64,000 nt of DNA from an uncultured Parolsenella sp. (GCA_934668375.1 CAKUNF010000001.1:153691-217690); one strand, 5' to 3'; shown: positions 7,433 to 16,754, counted from the stretch's first letter. The notes: generated by a model not told the origin, from the sequence alone. Numbers and translations: made by a program.

Positions 7433-10102
7433 GTGCCAGCCAAACGCAGCTCAAACGCACAACGTAAGAAGCCCGCAGCCTCCGCTGCGAGCTCGGGCAT
7501 CGCGCACGACCTCATCGGGGTCGGCATCATCGTCGTGGCCATGGCCATGATCGTCTCGCTTGTCTCGCCCTCATCGGCCATCGTGACCCACGCGATGGCC
7601 GAGGGGCTGAGGCTGGGCTTTGGCGAGGGGGCCATGCTCGTGCCCTTTGCGCTCATCTTGTTTGCCATCACGATGTTTCTGCCCACCGACTCCGCCCTCG
7701 TGGCCAGGGTCGCGGTTGGCCTTGCGCTCATCGTCCTCTCCGCGCTCTCGATGCTTTCCATCCTCGTGCCGGGTGCAGACGCCCAGCCCGCGCTCGTGCT
7801 TGAGGCCGACGCGGCCGCATCTTACGGCGGCTACGTGGGGTCCGGCGTGGCGTGGCTCCTGCTCACCTACGTCGGTCAGCTCGTGGGCATGGTGCTGCTC
7901 ATCGGCATGGCGGTGTGCGGCATCGTTGTGTGTGGCTTCTCCATCTCCAACCTCGTCCTGCGCATCAGGAACTCCCTGGGGCTGGCCGCCGAGCACATAG
8001 CTGCGGCCCACGAGACGCACAGCACGCGGCGTCGCGAGGCTCGCGCGGCCGCCGAGCCCGTTCCCTGGGACGAGCCGGAGACCACCGAGCCCGAGACCGC
8101 CGTCATGGATGAGCCCGAGACGAGCTTCATTGGGTCGAGAAAGACGAGCGTCTTGCGCCGTGGCTCCAACAAGACCACGCGCATGGACCACGCCACCGGC
8201 ACCCGCGAGCTCGACGGACTCGACGACGAGGCCGCCTCCGAGCCCAAGACGAAGCTGCTTGGCCGCAAGCGTCGCAAGAAGGACAAGGGCGCCGACGATC
8301 CTTCGCAGCCCTTTGATGCCGATGCGACCCTCGCCGCCGCCGACACGAACCCCTCCTTGTGGGACACGCCGTTCGAGCCCCGCGCGGCGCCCGCCGCCTC
8401 CAAGGCGGAAGGCACGCCCAAGAAGGCTGCGGATCCGGCACCTGCCACGCGGGAGCATGCCGCGCAGGGCGAGTCGCCCGCCGACCCAGCCGTCCCCGAC
8501 TTTCTCCTTGCGGCTGCCGCCAAGAACGGTGTCGCCGCGAAGGAACAATCCGACAAGCCCCGTCCTGGTCGCGGAAGCCGTGCCAAGCAGCAGGCCGCGC
8601 CAGGCGCGCCGGTTCGTCCCGGCGACGACTCGGACGACTTCACGCTGCCTCCGCTCAGCCTGCTCAGCAGCAACCCGAACTCGGCGAGCTCCGCGAGCAC
8701 GGATTCGGAGCTCGAGCGCACGGCCCAGCGCCTGCAGTCCACACTCGAGGAGTTTGGCCTCACGAGCCGCGTCTCCGGATGGACGGCGGGCCCTCTCGTC
8801 ACGACGTTCAAGATCGAGATGGGCGAGGGCGAGCGCGTCAACAAGATCACGAACCTGCAGGACGACATCCAGCTGTCGCTTGCCTCGGAGTCGGTCCGAA
8901 TCTTCGCGCCTATCCCGGGGACCTCGCTCGTTGGCATCGAGATTCCCAACAAGAAGCGCCAGAACGTCTGCCTGGGCGACGTTCTGCCCTATGCTCAGGG
9001 CGGACCGCTCGAGTTCGCCATCGGCCGAGACTCCGAGGGCACGCCTGTCGTGGCGGACCTCGCGCGCATGCCGCACATGCTCGTTGCCGGCACGACGGGC
9101 TCGGGCAAGTCGGTGCTCATCAACGCCATCATCATGTCGCTCATCATGCGCACGACGCCCGAGCAGGTGCGTCTCATCCTCGTTGACCCCAAGCGCGTCG
9201 AGTTCTCCTGCTATGCGGGGCTGCCGCACCTGTACGTGCCCGTCGTGACGGAGCCGCGCCAGGCCGCAAGCGCGCTGCAGTGGGCCGTCACCGAGATGGA
9301 CCGTCGACTCAAGGTCTTCGAGCGTGCGGGCGCTCGCGACGTCAAGGTCTACAACAAGATGGTGGAGGACGGCAAGTTCGCCGACATGGAGAACCCTCCC
9401 AAGCCTATGCCCTACCTCGTCATCGTCATCGACGAGCTCAGCGACCTCATGATGGTCGCCGGCAAGGACGTCGAGGCGTCGATCGTGCGCATCGCCCAGC
9501 TCGCGCGAGCGGCCGGCATCCACCTCGTGCTTGCCACCCAGCGCCCTTCCGCAGACGTCGTCACGGGCCTCATCAAGTCAAACGTCGACACGCGCGTTGC
9601 GCTCAAGGTCTCCTCGTCCATCGACTCGCGCGTCATTCTCGACCAGACCGGCGCCGAGCGCCTCATGGGCAGGGGAGACATGCTCTTCCGCAAGGCCGGC
9701 GGCGTATTGCGCCGCGTTCTCGGTGCCTATGCGAGCGACGATGAGATCGAGAGCGTCGTCTCGTTCATCCGCGACCAGCGCGAGCCCGACTACCACGACG
9801 AGATTCTCTCCGCCGTGGCTCCGGCCCAGCCTGGCAGTGCCGCCACGGCAGACGACATGGACGAGGACGACCCGCTCGTCTGGGAGGCCGCACAGGTGGT
9901 TGTGGACTCTCAGCTTGGTTCCACGTCCGGGCTCCAGCGTCGCCTCAAGGTGGGGTACGCTAGGGCTGGAAGGATCATGGACAACTTGGAGCGCAAGGGC
10001 GTCGTTGGACCGCCCGACGGCTCCAAGCCAAGAGAGGTGCTTCTCGACGCCGATGGGCTCGAGGAGCTTCGTGCGGCCGAGGCCGCGTTTAGGGAGGTGT
10101 AG
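7433..10102 (+). CDS. ftsK: DNA translocase FtsK/SpoIIIE
   Basis: A septum-associated DNA pump of 889 residues. The N-terminal ~180 residues hold four hydrophobic membrane segments. A long Ala/Pro/Glu/Lys-rich linker follows (about residues 190-420). The motor has a Walker A GTTGSGKS near residue 553, LVIVIDELSDLM as Walker B, and LATQRPSADVVTG. The C-terminal winged-helix gamma domain (TSGLQRRLKVGYARAGRIMDNLE) recognises orienting sequences. The start is GTG at 7433, four bases after the rnj stop. It is followed after five bases by the RodZ-like gene. Confidence 0.95.
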   Translation: MPAKRSSNAQRKKPAASAASSGIAHDLIGVGIIVVAMAMIVSLVSPSSAIVTHAMAEGLRLGFGEGAMLVPFALILFAITMFLPTDSALVARVAVGLALIVLSALSMLSILVPGADAQPALVLEADAAASYGGYVGSGVAWLLLTYVGQLVGMVLLIGMAVCGIVVCGFSISNLVLRIRNSLGLAAEHIAAAHETHSTRRREARAAAEPVPWDEPETTEPETAVMDEPETSFIGSRKTSVLRRGSNKTTRMDHATGTRELDGLDDEAASEPKTKLLGRKRRKKDKGADDPSQPFDADATLAAADTNPSLWDTPFEPRAAPAASKAEGTPKKAADPAPATREHAAQGESPADPAVPDFLLAAAAKNGVAAKEQSDKPRPGRGSRAKQQAAPGAPVRPGDDSDDFTLPPLSLLSSNPNSASSASTDSELERTAQRLQSTLEEFGLTSRVSGWTAGPLVTTFKIEMGEGERVNKITNLQDDIQLSLASESVRIFAPIPGTSLVGIEIPNKKRQNVCLGDVLPYAQGGPLEFAIGRDSEGTPVVADLARMPHMLVAGTTGSGKSVLINAIIMSLIMRTTPEQVRLILVDPKRVEFSCYAGLPHLYVPVVTEPRQAASALQWAVTEMDRRLKVFERAGARDVKVYNKMVEDGKFADMENPPKPMPYLVIVIDELSDLMMVAGKDVEASIVRIAQLARAAGIHLVLATQRPSADVVTGLIKSNVDTRVALKVSSSIDSRVILDQTGAERLMGRGDMLFRKAGGVLRRVLGAYASDDEIESVVSFIRDQREPDYHDEILSAVAPAQPGSAATADDMDEDDPLVWEAAQVVVDSQLGSTSGLQRRLKVGYARAGRIMDNLERKGVVGPPDGSKPREVLLDADGLEELRAAEAAFREV

Positions 10103-10107
10103 CCCAC

Positions 10108-11598
10108 ATGCAACGTCCGCAGTTCGCCGAGCTTCTCGCAGACAGGCGTCGTCAGCTGAGGCTCTCCATCCCTCAGGCGGCCCGCGTGCTCAGGATGCGC
10201 GAGAGCGTGCTTGAGGCCTTTGAGATCGGTGACTTCGACCACCTGCCGGCCCTGGGCTATGCGCAGGGCATGGTCGCGAGCTATGCCCGCTACCTCGGGC
10301 TCGACCCGCGCCGCATCACCGAGCTCTATGAGCGCGAGCACGCCGAGTACGTCGCTGGCGTCACCGGAAGGGCCCCCACGGGCCTCGCGCGCCTGTCCGA
10401 CGAGCCGGGCCACGACGGTCCCGCCTCCGCCACGAGCCAGGCTCGTTCCACGACGACGGGCCTCGCCCTGGCGCGCACGGGCGGCTCTGGCTACGGATCC
10501 TCGTCTGGCTACTCTGGCCAGGGTGCCTACAATCCGCGTGGCTCGTATGGCACGAGCTACTCGAGCTCCTATGGCTCCGCCTCCGACAGGCGCTACACCA
10601 CGAGAAACCCCAACGACTCCGACGACCGCGCGCGTCGCCAGCAGCAGGCGGGACGCGCCCGCCGTGCTCGCGACCCCTACGGGGACGAGTACGTGCGCGG
10701 ACGCGGGGATGGCCGAGGCTCGTCTCGTCAGGGCTCCTCTCGCGCAAGGTCCGGCCGTGAGGGCTCTCGCTATGGCGATGACATCCAGACGCGTCGCGTC
10801 GATTCCGGTCAGTACCGCGACGACCTGCGCTTTGGCTCGGACGCCCGACCGTACCGCCCCTCCTCCACGCGTGCCGGACGCGAGGGTAGCAGGAACATGT
10901 CCGCCCCGGTCCGCCCCAACGTGCGCAGGCAGTCCTCCGCGAGGGATCGCAACCGCGACCCGCGTAACCGCGGCCGTCGCAACGAGCCTCGCCGCACGGG
11001 CATCGCCGGCATTCTCGACGCCATCGCGTCTGACCCCAGGCGCGCCACCGTGCTCATATCGCTTCTGCTTGTCATCCTGCTCGTGGTCATATTGACGTTC
11101 TCGATCAGGTCCTGCGCGTCCTCCAAGGTGGACAATAGCAAGGTCAACGTCGTGACCGCCGTGACGAGCGAGGCCTCCTCCACGTCTGCAACCACGACGT
11201 CTGCCGCCGAGCAGCAGGCACTCTCCGAGGCAGCCGCCAAGAAGGCTGCGTCTGCAGCCGCCGCCGCGACGCAGGAGACGAAGGTCACCGTGAGCGTGGC
11301 GGACGGCGCCACCACGTGGGTTGAGATCACGTGTGACGGCGAGCAGCAGGTCGCCGAGTCCATCACGGGCGCGTGGTCCCAGGAGTACACGCCCAAGAAG
11401 TCCCTGGAGATCAGGGTGGGGGACCCGAGCGTCGTGACCGTCGAGAAGAACGGCGAGCGCCAGACGTTCTCCGGCAAGTCCGCCGGCACCTCCACGCTCA
11501 CCATCGAGGGGACCGACCCCGAGGCCGCAACTACCGCGTCCACGACGTCGGCCTCGAGCTCGAGTGACTCGTCTGATGAGGACGAGGACTCCGAGTAG
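10108..11598 (+). CDS. RodZ-like helix-turn-helix membrane protein
   Basis: An N-terminal cytoplasmic HTH_25 domain (about residues 1-80: LRLSIPQAARVLRMRESVLEAFE) resembles RodZ, which links the elongation machinery to the membrane. A ~230-residue Gly/Ser/Tyr/Arg-rich, strongly basic, low-complexity region follows. Then comes one membrane helix (ATVLISLLLVILLVVILTF, near residue 315), and an extracytoplasmic DUF4115-type beta domain (VTVSVADGATTWVEITCDG). A Ser/Asp/Glu tail ends it. At 496 residues it is longer than E. coli RodZ because of the spacer. It follows ftsK with a five-base gap, which suits a division or shape role. Confidence 0.82.
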   Translation: MQRPQFAELLADRRRQLRLSIPQAARVLRMRESVLEAFEIGDFDHLPALGYAQGMVASYARYLGLDPRRITELYEREHAEYVAGVTGRAPTGLARLSDEPGHDGPASATSQARSTTTGLALARTGGSGYGSSSGYSGQGAYNPRGSYGTSYSSSYGSASDRRYTTRNPNDSDDRARRQQQAGRARRARDPYGDEYVRGRGDGRGSSRQGSSRARSGREGSRYGDDIQTRRVDSGQYRDDLRFGSDARPYRPSSTRAGREGSRNMSAPVRPNVRRQSSARDRNRDPRNRGRRNEPRRTGIAGILDAIASDPRRATVLISLLLVILLVVILTFSIRSCASSKVDNSKVNVVTAVTSEASSTSATTTSAAEQQALSEAAAKKAASAAAAATQETKVTVSVADGATTWVEITCDGEQQVAESITGAWSQEYTPKKSLEIRVGDPSVVTVEKNGERQTFSGKSAGTSTLTIEGTDPEAATTASTTSASSSSDSSDEDEDSE

Positions 11599-11647
11599 GC
11601 AACTGCGAACGTTCTAGCTATCGGGCATTTCCCGGAAAGGATGAGAC

Positions 11648-12145
11648 ATGGCCAAGGACTCGAGCTTCGATGTCGTCTCCACGGTTGACATGCAGGAGGT
11701 CGACAACGCGGTCCAGCAGACGGCTCGCGAGCTCACGCAGCGCTATGACCTCAAGGGGTCTGGCTCGAGCATCGAGCTCGCAAAGGCCGAGGCAACGATC
11801 ACGGTCTGCGCCCCTGCCGAGTTCGTTGCCAACCAGGTCATCGACATCCTGAACGGCAGGCTCGTCAAGCGCCAGGTCGACCTCAAGAGCGTGCGCTGGG
11901 ACAAGCCCGTCGCCGCCTCGGGTGACTCCGTGCGCGTCATCGGGCATGTTGTCCAGGGCATCGACAAGGAGTGCGCCAAGAAGATCTCCAAGGACATCCG
12001 CGACCTCAAGCTCAAGGTCAAGGCCCAGATCGACGATGACAAGCTGCGCGTCACAAGCGCTTCCAAGGACGCGCTGCAGCAGGTCATAACGCACCTCCGT
12101 TCCCAGGACTACGGCATTCCGCTGCAGTTCAACAACTACCGCTAG
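11648..12145 (+). CDS. yajQ: YajQ family nucleotide-binding protein
   Basis: A 165-residue member of the YajQ/UPF0234 family: MAKDSSFDVVSTVDMQEVDNA at the start, RYDLKGS and DIRDLKLKVKAQIDDDKLRV later. The family has two RRM-like folds, and some members bind cyclic di-GMP. No transcription-factor partner is visible nearby, so the role here is unknown. GGAAAGG precedes the ATG by seven bases. Confidence 0.93.
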   Translation: MAKDSSFDVVSTVDMQEVDNAVQQTARELTQRYDLKGSGSSIELAKAEATITVCAPAEFVANQVIDILNGRLVKRQVDLKSVRWDKPVAASGDSVRVIGHVVQGIDKECAKKISKDIRDLKLKVKAQIDDDKLRVTSASKDALQQVITHLRSQDYGIPLQFNNYR

Positions 12146-12150
12146 CCTCG

Positions 12151-12182
12151 AGCCCCGGACAACCCGCGACGGGCCCGGGGCT
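12151..12182 (+). terminator. Hairpin after yajQ
   Basis: AGCCCCGG / CCGGGGCT with a 16-base loop lies just after the yajQ stop. It has no T run, so it may be a transcript-end stabiliser or a Rho-type site rather than a true intrinsic terminator. Confidence 0.35.
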
Positions 12183-12219
12183 TGCCATGTACGTCTCACC
12201 TTTTTGAGAAAGGTTGTCA

Positions 12220-13605
12220 ATGTCACTCGAGCAAGAGAGAGTCGCCGAGTCCCCGTCGGTCCTGTTTGTCACGCTTGGCTGCGCCAAGAACGAGGTCGAC
12301 ACCGACCGCATGCGCAGCCTGCTGCTTCGTGCGGGGTACGCCGAGGCCTCCGAGGCCGACGAGGCCGACGCCGTCATCGTGAACACGTGCTCGTTCCTCG
12401 CGAGCGCCACCTCCGAGAGCATCGAGCGCACGCTTGAGCTCGCCGAGGCCAACGCCGAGGGCGTTCGAAGCCGTCCCATCGTCATGTGCGGCTGCGTGCC
12501 CTCGCGCTACGGCGACGACCTGCCCGCCGAGCTTCCCGAGGTGGCGGCATTCGTGCGCACCGACGCCGAGGACGGCATCGTGTCGGTCATGGACGGCGTT
12601 CTCGGTCGCGAGTCCGTGGTGCCGAGTGCCGAGGGCTCCTCTGCGGGACCTCTCGTGGAGCCCCTCCGAACGGTCGAGGGTGCGAGCGCCTACGTCAAGA
12701 TCTCTGACGGCTGCGATCGCTTCTGCTCGTTCTGCGCGATTCCCTACATCCGCGGTCGCTATGCCTCGCGCCCCTATGCCGAGATCGAGTCCGAGGTTCT
12801 CGCTCTTGCCAAGCAGGGTGTGCGCGAGTTCGTGCTCATCGGTCAGGACACGGGCATCTGGGGCAAGGACCTGGGCGAGGGTGACACGCTCGCGAGCCTG
12901 CTTGTGCGCCTCGCCGAGGTCGTTCGACCCTATGGCGCGTGGCTGCGCGTGCTCTACCTTCAGCCCGAGGGCATGACCGACGAGCTCGTTGCCGCTATCC
13001 GCGACACGCCCGAGGTGCTTCCCTATATCGACATTCCCATCCAGCACTGCAACGCCCGCGTGCTCAAGAGCATGAACCGCTCCGGCAGTGCCGAGGAGTT
13101 CTCAGAGCTGTTTGCGCGCCTGCGCTCCGAGATCCCCGGCATGGTGCTGCGCACCACGGGTCTCGTGGGCTTTCCGGGCGAGACCGAAGAGGAGTACGAG
13201 GAGCTCCTCGACTTTATTCAGGGCGAGGAGTTCGACTACACGAGCGTCTTCTCCTACTCGCGCGAGGAGGGTACGCGCGGCGCCGAGATGGACGGTCAGA
13301 TCGACGAGGACGTGAAGCTCGAGCGCGCCCAGGGACTCATCGACATCGCCGAGGAGCTTGGCTTCTCCGCCACGGCAAAGCACGTCGGCGAGGTCGTTGA
13401 CGTCATCATCGACGGCATCGACACCGACGGCGACACCCCCGAGCTCATTGGCCACGCCTGGTTCCAGGCGCCCGACTGCGACGGTGCCGTCCACATCCCC
13501 GAGGGTGAGGCGTCCGTGGGCGACGTCGTTCGCGTGAGGCTCACGGAGTCGTTCTGCTATGAGCTTGAGGGAGAGATCGTTGGCCCCGAGGACGAGGAGG
13601 TATAG
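12220..13605 (+). CDS. rimO: Ribosomal protein uS12 methylthiotransferase RimO
   Basis: A radical-SAM methylthiotransferase that modifies an aspartate of ribosomal protein uS12. The N-terminal UPF0004 domain has its cysteines at TLGCAKNEVD, NTCSFL and CGCVPSR. The radical-SAM cluster CDRFCSFC is near residues 165-172, and a TRAM domain is at the C terminus. Its closest in-window relative is miaB, but the GCAKNEVDTDRM and FCAIPYIRGRYASR signatures fit RimO. ATG 12220 is chosen, with GAAAGG seven bases upstream, over an in-frame TTG at 12214. Confidence 0.94.
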   Translation: MSLEQERVAESPSVLFVTLGCAKNEVDTDRMRSLLLRAGYAEASEADEADAVIVNTCSFLASATSESIERTLELAEANAEGVRSRPIVMCGCVPSRYGDDLPAELPEVAAFVRTDAEDGIVSVMDGVLGRESVVPSAEGSSAGPLVEPLRTVEGASAYVKISDGCDRFCSFCAIPYIRGRYASRPYAEIESEVLALAKQGVREFVLIGQDTGIWGKDLGEGDTLASLLVRLAEVVRPYGAWLRVLYLQPEGMTDELVAAIRDTPEVLPYIDIPIQHCNARVLKSMNRSGSAEEFSELFARLRSEIPGMVLRTTGLVGFPGETEEEYEELLDFIQGEEFDYTSVFSYSREEGTRGAEMDGQIDEDVKLERAQGLIDIAEELGFSATAKHVGEVVDVIIDGIDTDGDTPELIGHAWFQAPDCDGAVHIPEGEASVGDVVRVRLTESFCYELEGEIVGPEDEEV

Positions 13606-13608
13606 GTC

Positions 13609-14718
13609 GTGAGCGAGAAGAAGTCATCTTCCGGCATGTGGACGCCGGCAAACATCGTCACGTGCATCCGCGTCGTGTTCGTGCCCGTGTGGCTGCTCAT
13701 GGCGCAGCTCCTCGGCGGCATCGGCGTGGGCGGCATGGTGGTATTCGTCGCGTTCTGCCTGCTTTCGCTTACCGACAAGCTCGACGGCTATCTTGCGCGC
13801 AGCCGTAACGAGGTGACCACGTTCGGCAAGTTCCTCGACCCGATCGCCGACAAGCTCGTCGTCATCGTGGCGCTGTGCTACCTGCTTGAGACCGGCGCAC
13901 CCGTGACGTGGGCTCTGCTCGTCATCGTGTCGCGCGAGTTTCTCGTGAGCGGGCTGCGCATGGTGGTGGCCACGAAGGGCGTCGTCATCGCGGCGGGCAA
14001 CCTCGGCAAGTGGAAGACGGCCACGACGATGGTCTCCATCTGCGGCGCGCTTCTAGCCATGGCGTGTGACAGCTATCTTCTCATGTCCGTCTCCTACGCC
14101 CTGCTCGCCGTTGCCGTGCTGCTCACGATCTGGAGCGGCGTCGACTACTTCGTGAAGTCCTGGGGAGCGCTCTTGGACGAGGAGCCCGCAGGCGCGAAGC
14201 GCGGCGACGCGGTGCCTACGTGGGAGGATGCCGTCACGCTTGCCGCGCAGGTCCTGGATGACGCCCGGAAGAGCGGCCTGAGCGTGGGTACGGCCGAGAG
14301 CTGCACGGGTGGCCTCGTCGAGGCGTCGCTCACGGCCGTTCCGGGTTCTTCTGACGTCGTGATGGGCGCCGTTGGCTCCTATGCGTGCTCAGTGAAGGAG
14401 GCGCTGCTTGGCGTCGAACACGCCACGCTTGAGAGCGTGGGCGCGGTCTCTTCCGAGTGCGCAAGCGAGATGGCGCGTGGCGCGCGTGGCGCCCTTGGCT
14501 GCGATGTCGCCGTGAGCGTCACGGGCATCGCGGGCCCCGGCGGCGCCGTTCCGGGCAAGCCCGTCGGCCTCGTCTGGTTTGGCGTGAGCAACGGCTCCGA
14601 GACGCGCACCGAGTCTGTGGTGTTTCCCGGCGACCGCGCCGAGGTCAGGCTCCGGTCCGTCATGCACGCCCTTGGAATGCTTAAGGACATGTGCGACGAG
14701 TCAGCCGCTCACGGCTAG
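13609..14718 (+). CDS. pgsA-cinA: Fusion: phosphatidylglycerophosphate synthase + CinA C-terminal (PncC) domain
   Basis: Residues 1 to ~195 are a polytopic CDP-alcohol phosphatidyltransferase with the full D-x2-D-G-x2-A-R-x8-G-x3-D-x3-D motif, beginning DKLDGYLAR at about residue 56. This is a PgsA that makes phosphatidylglycerophosphate. Residues ~204-369 are a complete CinA C-terminal domain (VGTAESCTGGL, SVTGIAGPGG, GLVWFGV), the nicotinamide-nucleotide amidase fold. The N-terminal MoCF-like domain of full CinA is absent. The frame is continuous with no stop at the junction. The GTG start has AGGAGG eight bases upstream. In Bacillus pgsA, cinA and recA are separate genes in this same order. 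Confidence 0.92.
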   Translation: MSEKKSSSGMWTPANIVTCIRVVFVPVWLLMAQLLGGIGVGGMVVFVAFCLLSLTDKLDGYLARSRNEVTTFGKFLDPIADKLVVIVALCYLLETGAPVTWALLVIVSREFLVSGLRMVVATKGVVIAAGNLGKWKTATTMVSICGALLAMACDSYLLMSVSYALLAVAVLLTIWSGVDYFVKSWGALLDEEPAGAKRGDAVPTWEDAVTLAAQVLDDARKSGLSVGTAESCTGGLVEASLTAVPGSSDVVMGAVGSYACSVKEALLGVEHATLESVGAVSSECASEMARGARGALGCDVAVSVTGIAGPGGAVPGKPVGLVWFGVSNGSETRTESVVFPGDRAEVRLRSVMHALGMLKDMCDESAAHG

Positions 14719-14766
14719 ACACGCGTCGCTCGGCAGTTTCGCTCAATATTACCTTTTGGCGTTTTT

Positions 14767-14817
14767 CGGGCATCTAGCTGCGGTGTTAGACCTCAGTTAG
14801 ATGCCCGTCAGGTTTTT
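14767..14817 (+). terminator. Strong terminator after pgsA-cinA
   Basis: A 14-bp stem with one G-U pair, CGGGCATCTAGCTG / CAGTTAGATGCCCG, with a 13-base loop, then GTCAGGTTTTTG. It separates the rimO/pgsA-cinA transcript from the SOS-regulated recA promoter. Confidence 0.85.
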
Positions 14818-14851
14818 GTCAGGTCCTGTGTCCTAAGCTCCTCTCAAGTGT

Positions 14852-14880
14852 TTGACCACGAACGATTGTTCGCGTATCAT
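14852..14880 (+). promoter_or_regulatory. recA promoter with LexA (SOS) box in the spacer
   Basis: TTGACC (14852-14857), a 17-base spacer, then TATCAT (14875-14880). The spacer contains the perfect palindrome CGAACGATTGTTCG at 14859-14872, matching the Gram-positive SOS box CGAAC-N4-GTTCG. LexA bound here would block RNA polymerase directly. The predicted start point falls about 8 bases before the recA ATG. Confidence 0.9.
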
Positions 14881-14894
14881 GTCGGGAGGAAGCA

Positions 14895-16001
14895 ATGGAA
14901 GGGAACGAGATGGCTAAGTCCAACGCGGTTTCGCGAGAGATTCACGCGCCCACCACGGGCGAAGAGCGCACGAAGATGATCGAGTCCACGACGGCCGAGA
15001 TTGAGAAGAAGTTCGGCAAGGGCGCGATCATGAAGTACGGCGAGGGCGGTCCGGACCTTCACGTCGAGGCCATTCCCACTGGCTCGCTTGCGCTTGACGT
15101 CGCGCTCGGCATTGGCGGCGTTCCCAGGGGCCGCATAGTGGAGATCTATGGCCCCGAGTCCTCGGGCAAGACCACGCTCTCGCTTGAGATCCTCGCGGAG
15201 GCCCAGGCCATGGGCGGCGTCGTTGCCTTCATCGATGCGGAACATGCGCTCGACCCCGGCTATGCCGCTCGTATCGGTGTCGATATCGACGAGGTCCTCA
15301 TCTCGCAGCCGGACACGGGCGAGCAGGCGCTCGAGATTTGCGACATGCTCGTTCGCTCCGGCGCCATCGACGTTGTGGTCATCGACTCTGTTGCCGCCCT
15401 CGTCCCTCGCGCCGAGATTGAGGGAGAGATTGGCGACACCACGGTGGGCCTTCAGGCCCGCCTCATGAGCCAGGCGCTCCGCAAGCTTGCGGGCTCCCTC
15501 TCCAAGTCGAACACCACCTGCATCTTCATCAACCAGCTTCGCGAGAAGATTGGCATCATGTTCGGCAACCCGGAGACCACCCCCGGCGGCCGTGCGCTCA
15601 AGTTCTTCTCTTCCGTTCGCATGGACATTCGCCGCATCGACACGATCAAGCAGAGCGGTGACATCGTGGGCAGCCGCGTTCGCGTCAAGGTCGTCAAGAA
15701 CAAGGTGGCGCCTCCCTTCAAGACGGCCGAGTTCGACATCATGTATGGGACGGGTATCTCCAAGGAGGGCTCGATCCTCGACCTCGGCGTCGAGAACGAG
15801 GTCGTCAACAAGTCCGGTGCCTGGTACACCTACGAGGGCGAGCGCCTCGGACAGGGCAGGGAGGCGGCCAAGGAGTTCCTGCGCTCCAACCCGGACCTCA
15901 GGGATGAGATAGAGTCTCGCGTCCGCGAGGTCGTGGGGCTCGAGCCGCTCGATGGCGTTGAGCCCGTCTCTGAGGCCGGCGCAGAGAACGATGGCGAGTA
16001 G
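14895..16001 (+). CDS. recA: Recombinase RecA
   Basis: The strand-exchange ATPase that also triggers LexA self-cleavage. The 368-residue protein has the Walker A motif GPESSGKTT near residue 85, loop L2 region [22 protein letters not shown] and an acidic C-terminal tail. ATG 14895 is supported by GGGAGGA five bases upstream. An SOS box lies in its promoter and recX follows after a hairpin. Confidence 0.98.
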   Translation: MEGNEMAKSNAVSREIHAPTTGEERTKMIESTTAEIEKKFGKGAIMKYGEGGPDLHVEAIPTGSLALDVALGIGGVPRGRIVEIYGPESSGKTTLSLEILAEAQAMGGVVAFIDAEHALDPGYAARIGVDIDEVLISQPDTGEQALEICDMLVRSGAIDVVVIDSVAALVPRAEIEGEIGDTTVGLQARLMSQALRKLAGSLSKSNTTCIFINQLREKIGIMFGNPETTPGGRALKFFSSVRMDIRRIDTIKQSGDIVGSRVRVKVVKNKVAPPFKTAEFDIMYGTGISKEGSILDLGVENEVVNKSGAWYTYEGERLGQGREAAKEFLRSNPDLRDEIESRVREVVGLEPLDGVEPVSEAGAENDGE

Positions 16002-16031
16002 GGGCTCAGGAGCCTCCTGTCGCAAGTCCTC

Positions 16032-16061
16032 GAGGGGCCCTCGCGTGCACGAGGGCCCCTC
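16032..16061 (+). terminator. Hairpin between recA and recX
   Basis: A perfect 12-bp stem, GAGGGGCCCTCG / CGAGGGCCCCTC, with a 6-base loop and only a weak T stretch (CTGGCTTTA). In other bacteria a leaky terminator here makes RecX much less abundant than RecA. That fits, but is inference. Confidence 0.7.
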
Positions 16062-16107
16062 TGGCTTTACGTGGACGCTCCATTTTCCTGAACGTTCTAC
16101 CGCTCCC

Positions 16108-16722
16108 ATGGGTGCGAGAAAGCCACGGTGCCTCATAGAGGTTCCCGGGACCGATCCCATCCACGTTCCGGTTTGCGTCGCCAGAAGGCTCGATGCCGCG
16201 GACGCCTACGATCCCGGCAGCCGCGCCGAGCTCCTGTATGACATCCGGGCGCTCTCGGACGAATGCGCGTGGGCCAAGCTCGTGGAGCTCGTCTCTCGTA
16301 GGGATTACTCAAAACAGGAGTCCGTTGAGCGGCTTGTTCGCGAGGGTTTCTCGAGGGATTGCTCGGAACGCGCCGTTGAGAGGGGCGTTGCGGCCCGCAT
16401 CGTGAACGACGCCCGCTTTGCCGAGTACTTCGTGCGCGCCAAGGTCTCCGCGGGCTGGGGCCCGCTGCGCATCGAGCGTGAGCTTTCTCGCAGGGGCATT
16501 TCCGTAGAGGATGTATGTGGCTGGCCGGACGACTTCTTCGGAGACGAGGGGCCCGCGCAGAGGGCTCGCGAGCTGCTCGAGCGCAAGCCCATTCCTCGAA
16601 CTAATGCCTATGCAAGACTCGTGAGGTTCCTCGCGTCACGGGGCTTCTCGCTCACGGTTGCCAAGGATGCCGTTCGAGAACGGCTGTCTTTGGCAGACGA
16701 GGATTCCGGTGGCCCCTCGTGA
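16108..16722 (+). CDS. recX: RecA regulator RecX
   Basis: A small helical modulator that caps or destabilises RecA filaments. The 204-residue product contains the tandem three-helix RecX repeats: LLYDIRALSDECAWAKLVELVSRR, SVERLVREGFS, VNDARFAEYFVRAK, GPLRIERELSRRGIS and a final RLVRFLASRGFSLTVAKDAV. The ATG at 16108 lacks an obvious ribosome-binding site, so the start is uncertain; the frame is open upstream into recA. Expression probably comes by read-through of the recA hairpin. Confidence 0.85.
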   Translation: MGARKPRCLIEVPGTDPIHVPVCVARRLDAADAYDPGSRAELLYDIRALSDECAWAKLVELVSRRDYSKQESVERLVREGFSRDCSERAVERGVAARIVNDARFAEYFVRAKVSAGWGPLRIERELSRRGISVEDVCGWPDDFFGDEGPAQRARELLERKPIPRTNAYARLVRFLASRGFSLTVAKDAVRERLSLADEDSGGPS

Positions 16723-16754
16723 TGTGCTTCATTTTTGTCCAGCCGTTCGTTACG

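Noticed and set aside
7571-9523. 650-residue minus-strand frame
   Set aside because: Antisense shadow of ftsK with Arg/Gly/His-biased composition.
11611-11625. GAACGTTC near 11617 as an SOS box
   Set aside because: The half-sites have no four-base spacer, unlike the recA and lexA boxes.
12214-12220. TTG start for rimO at 12214
   Set aside because: The ATG at 12220 is better spaced from GAAAGG.
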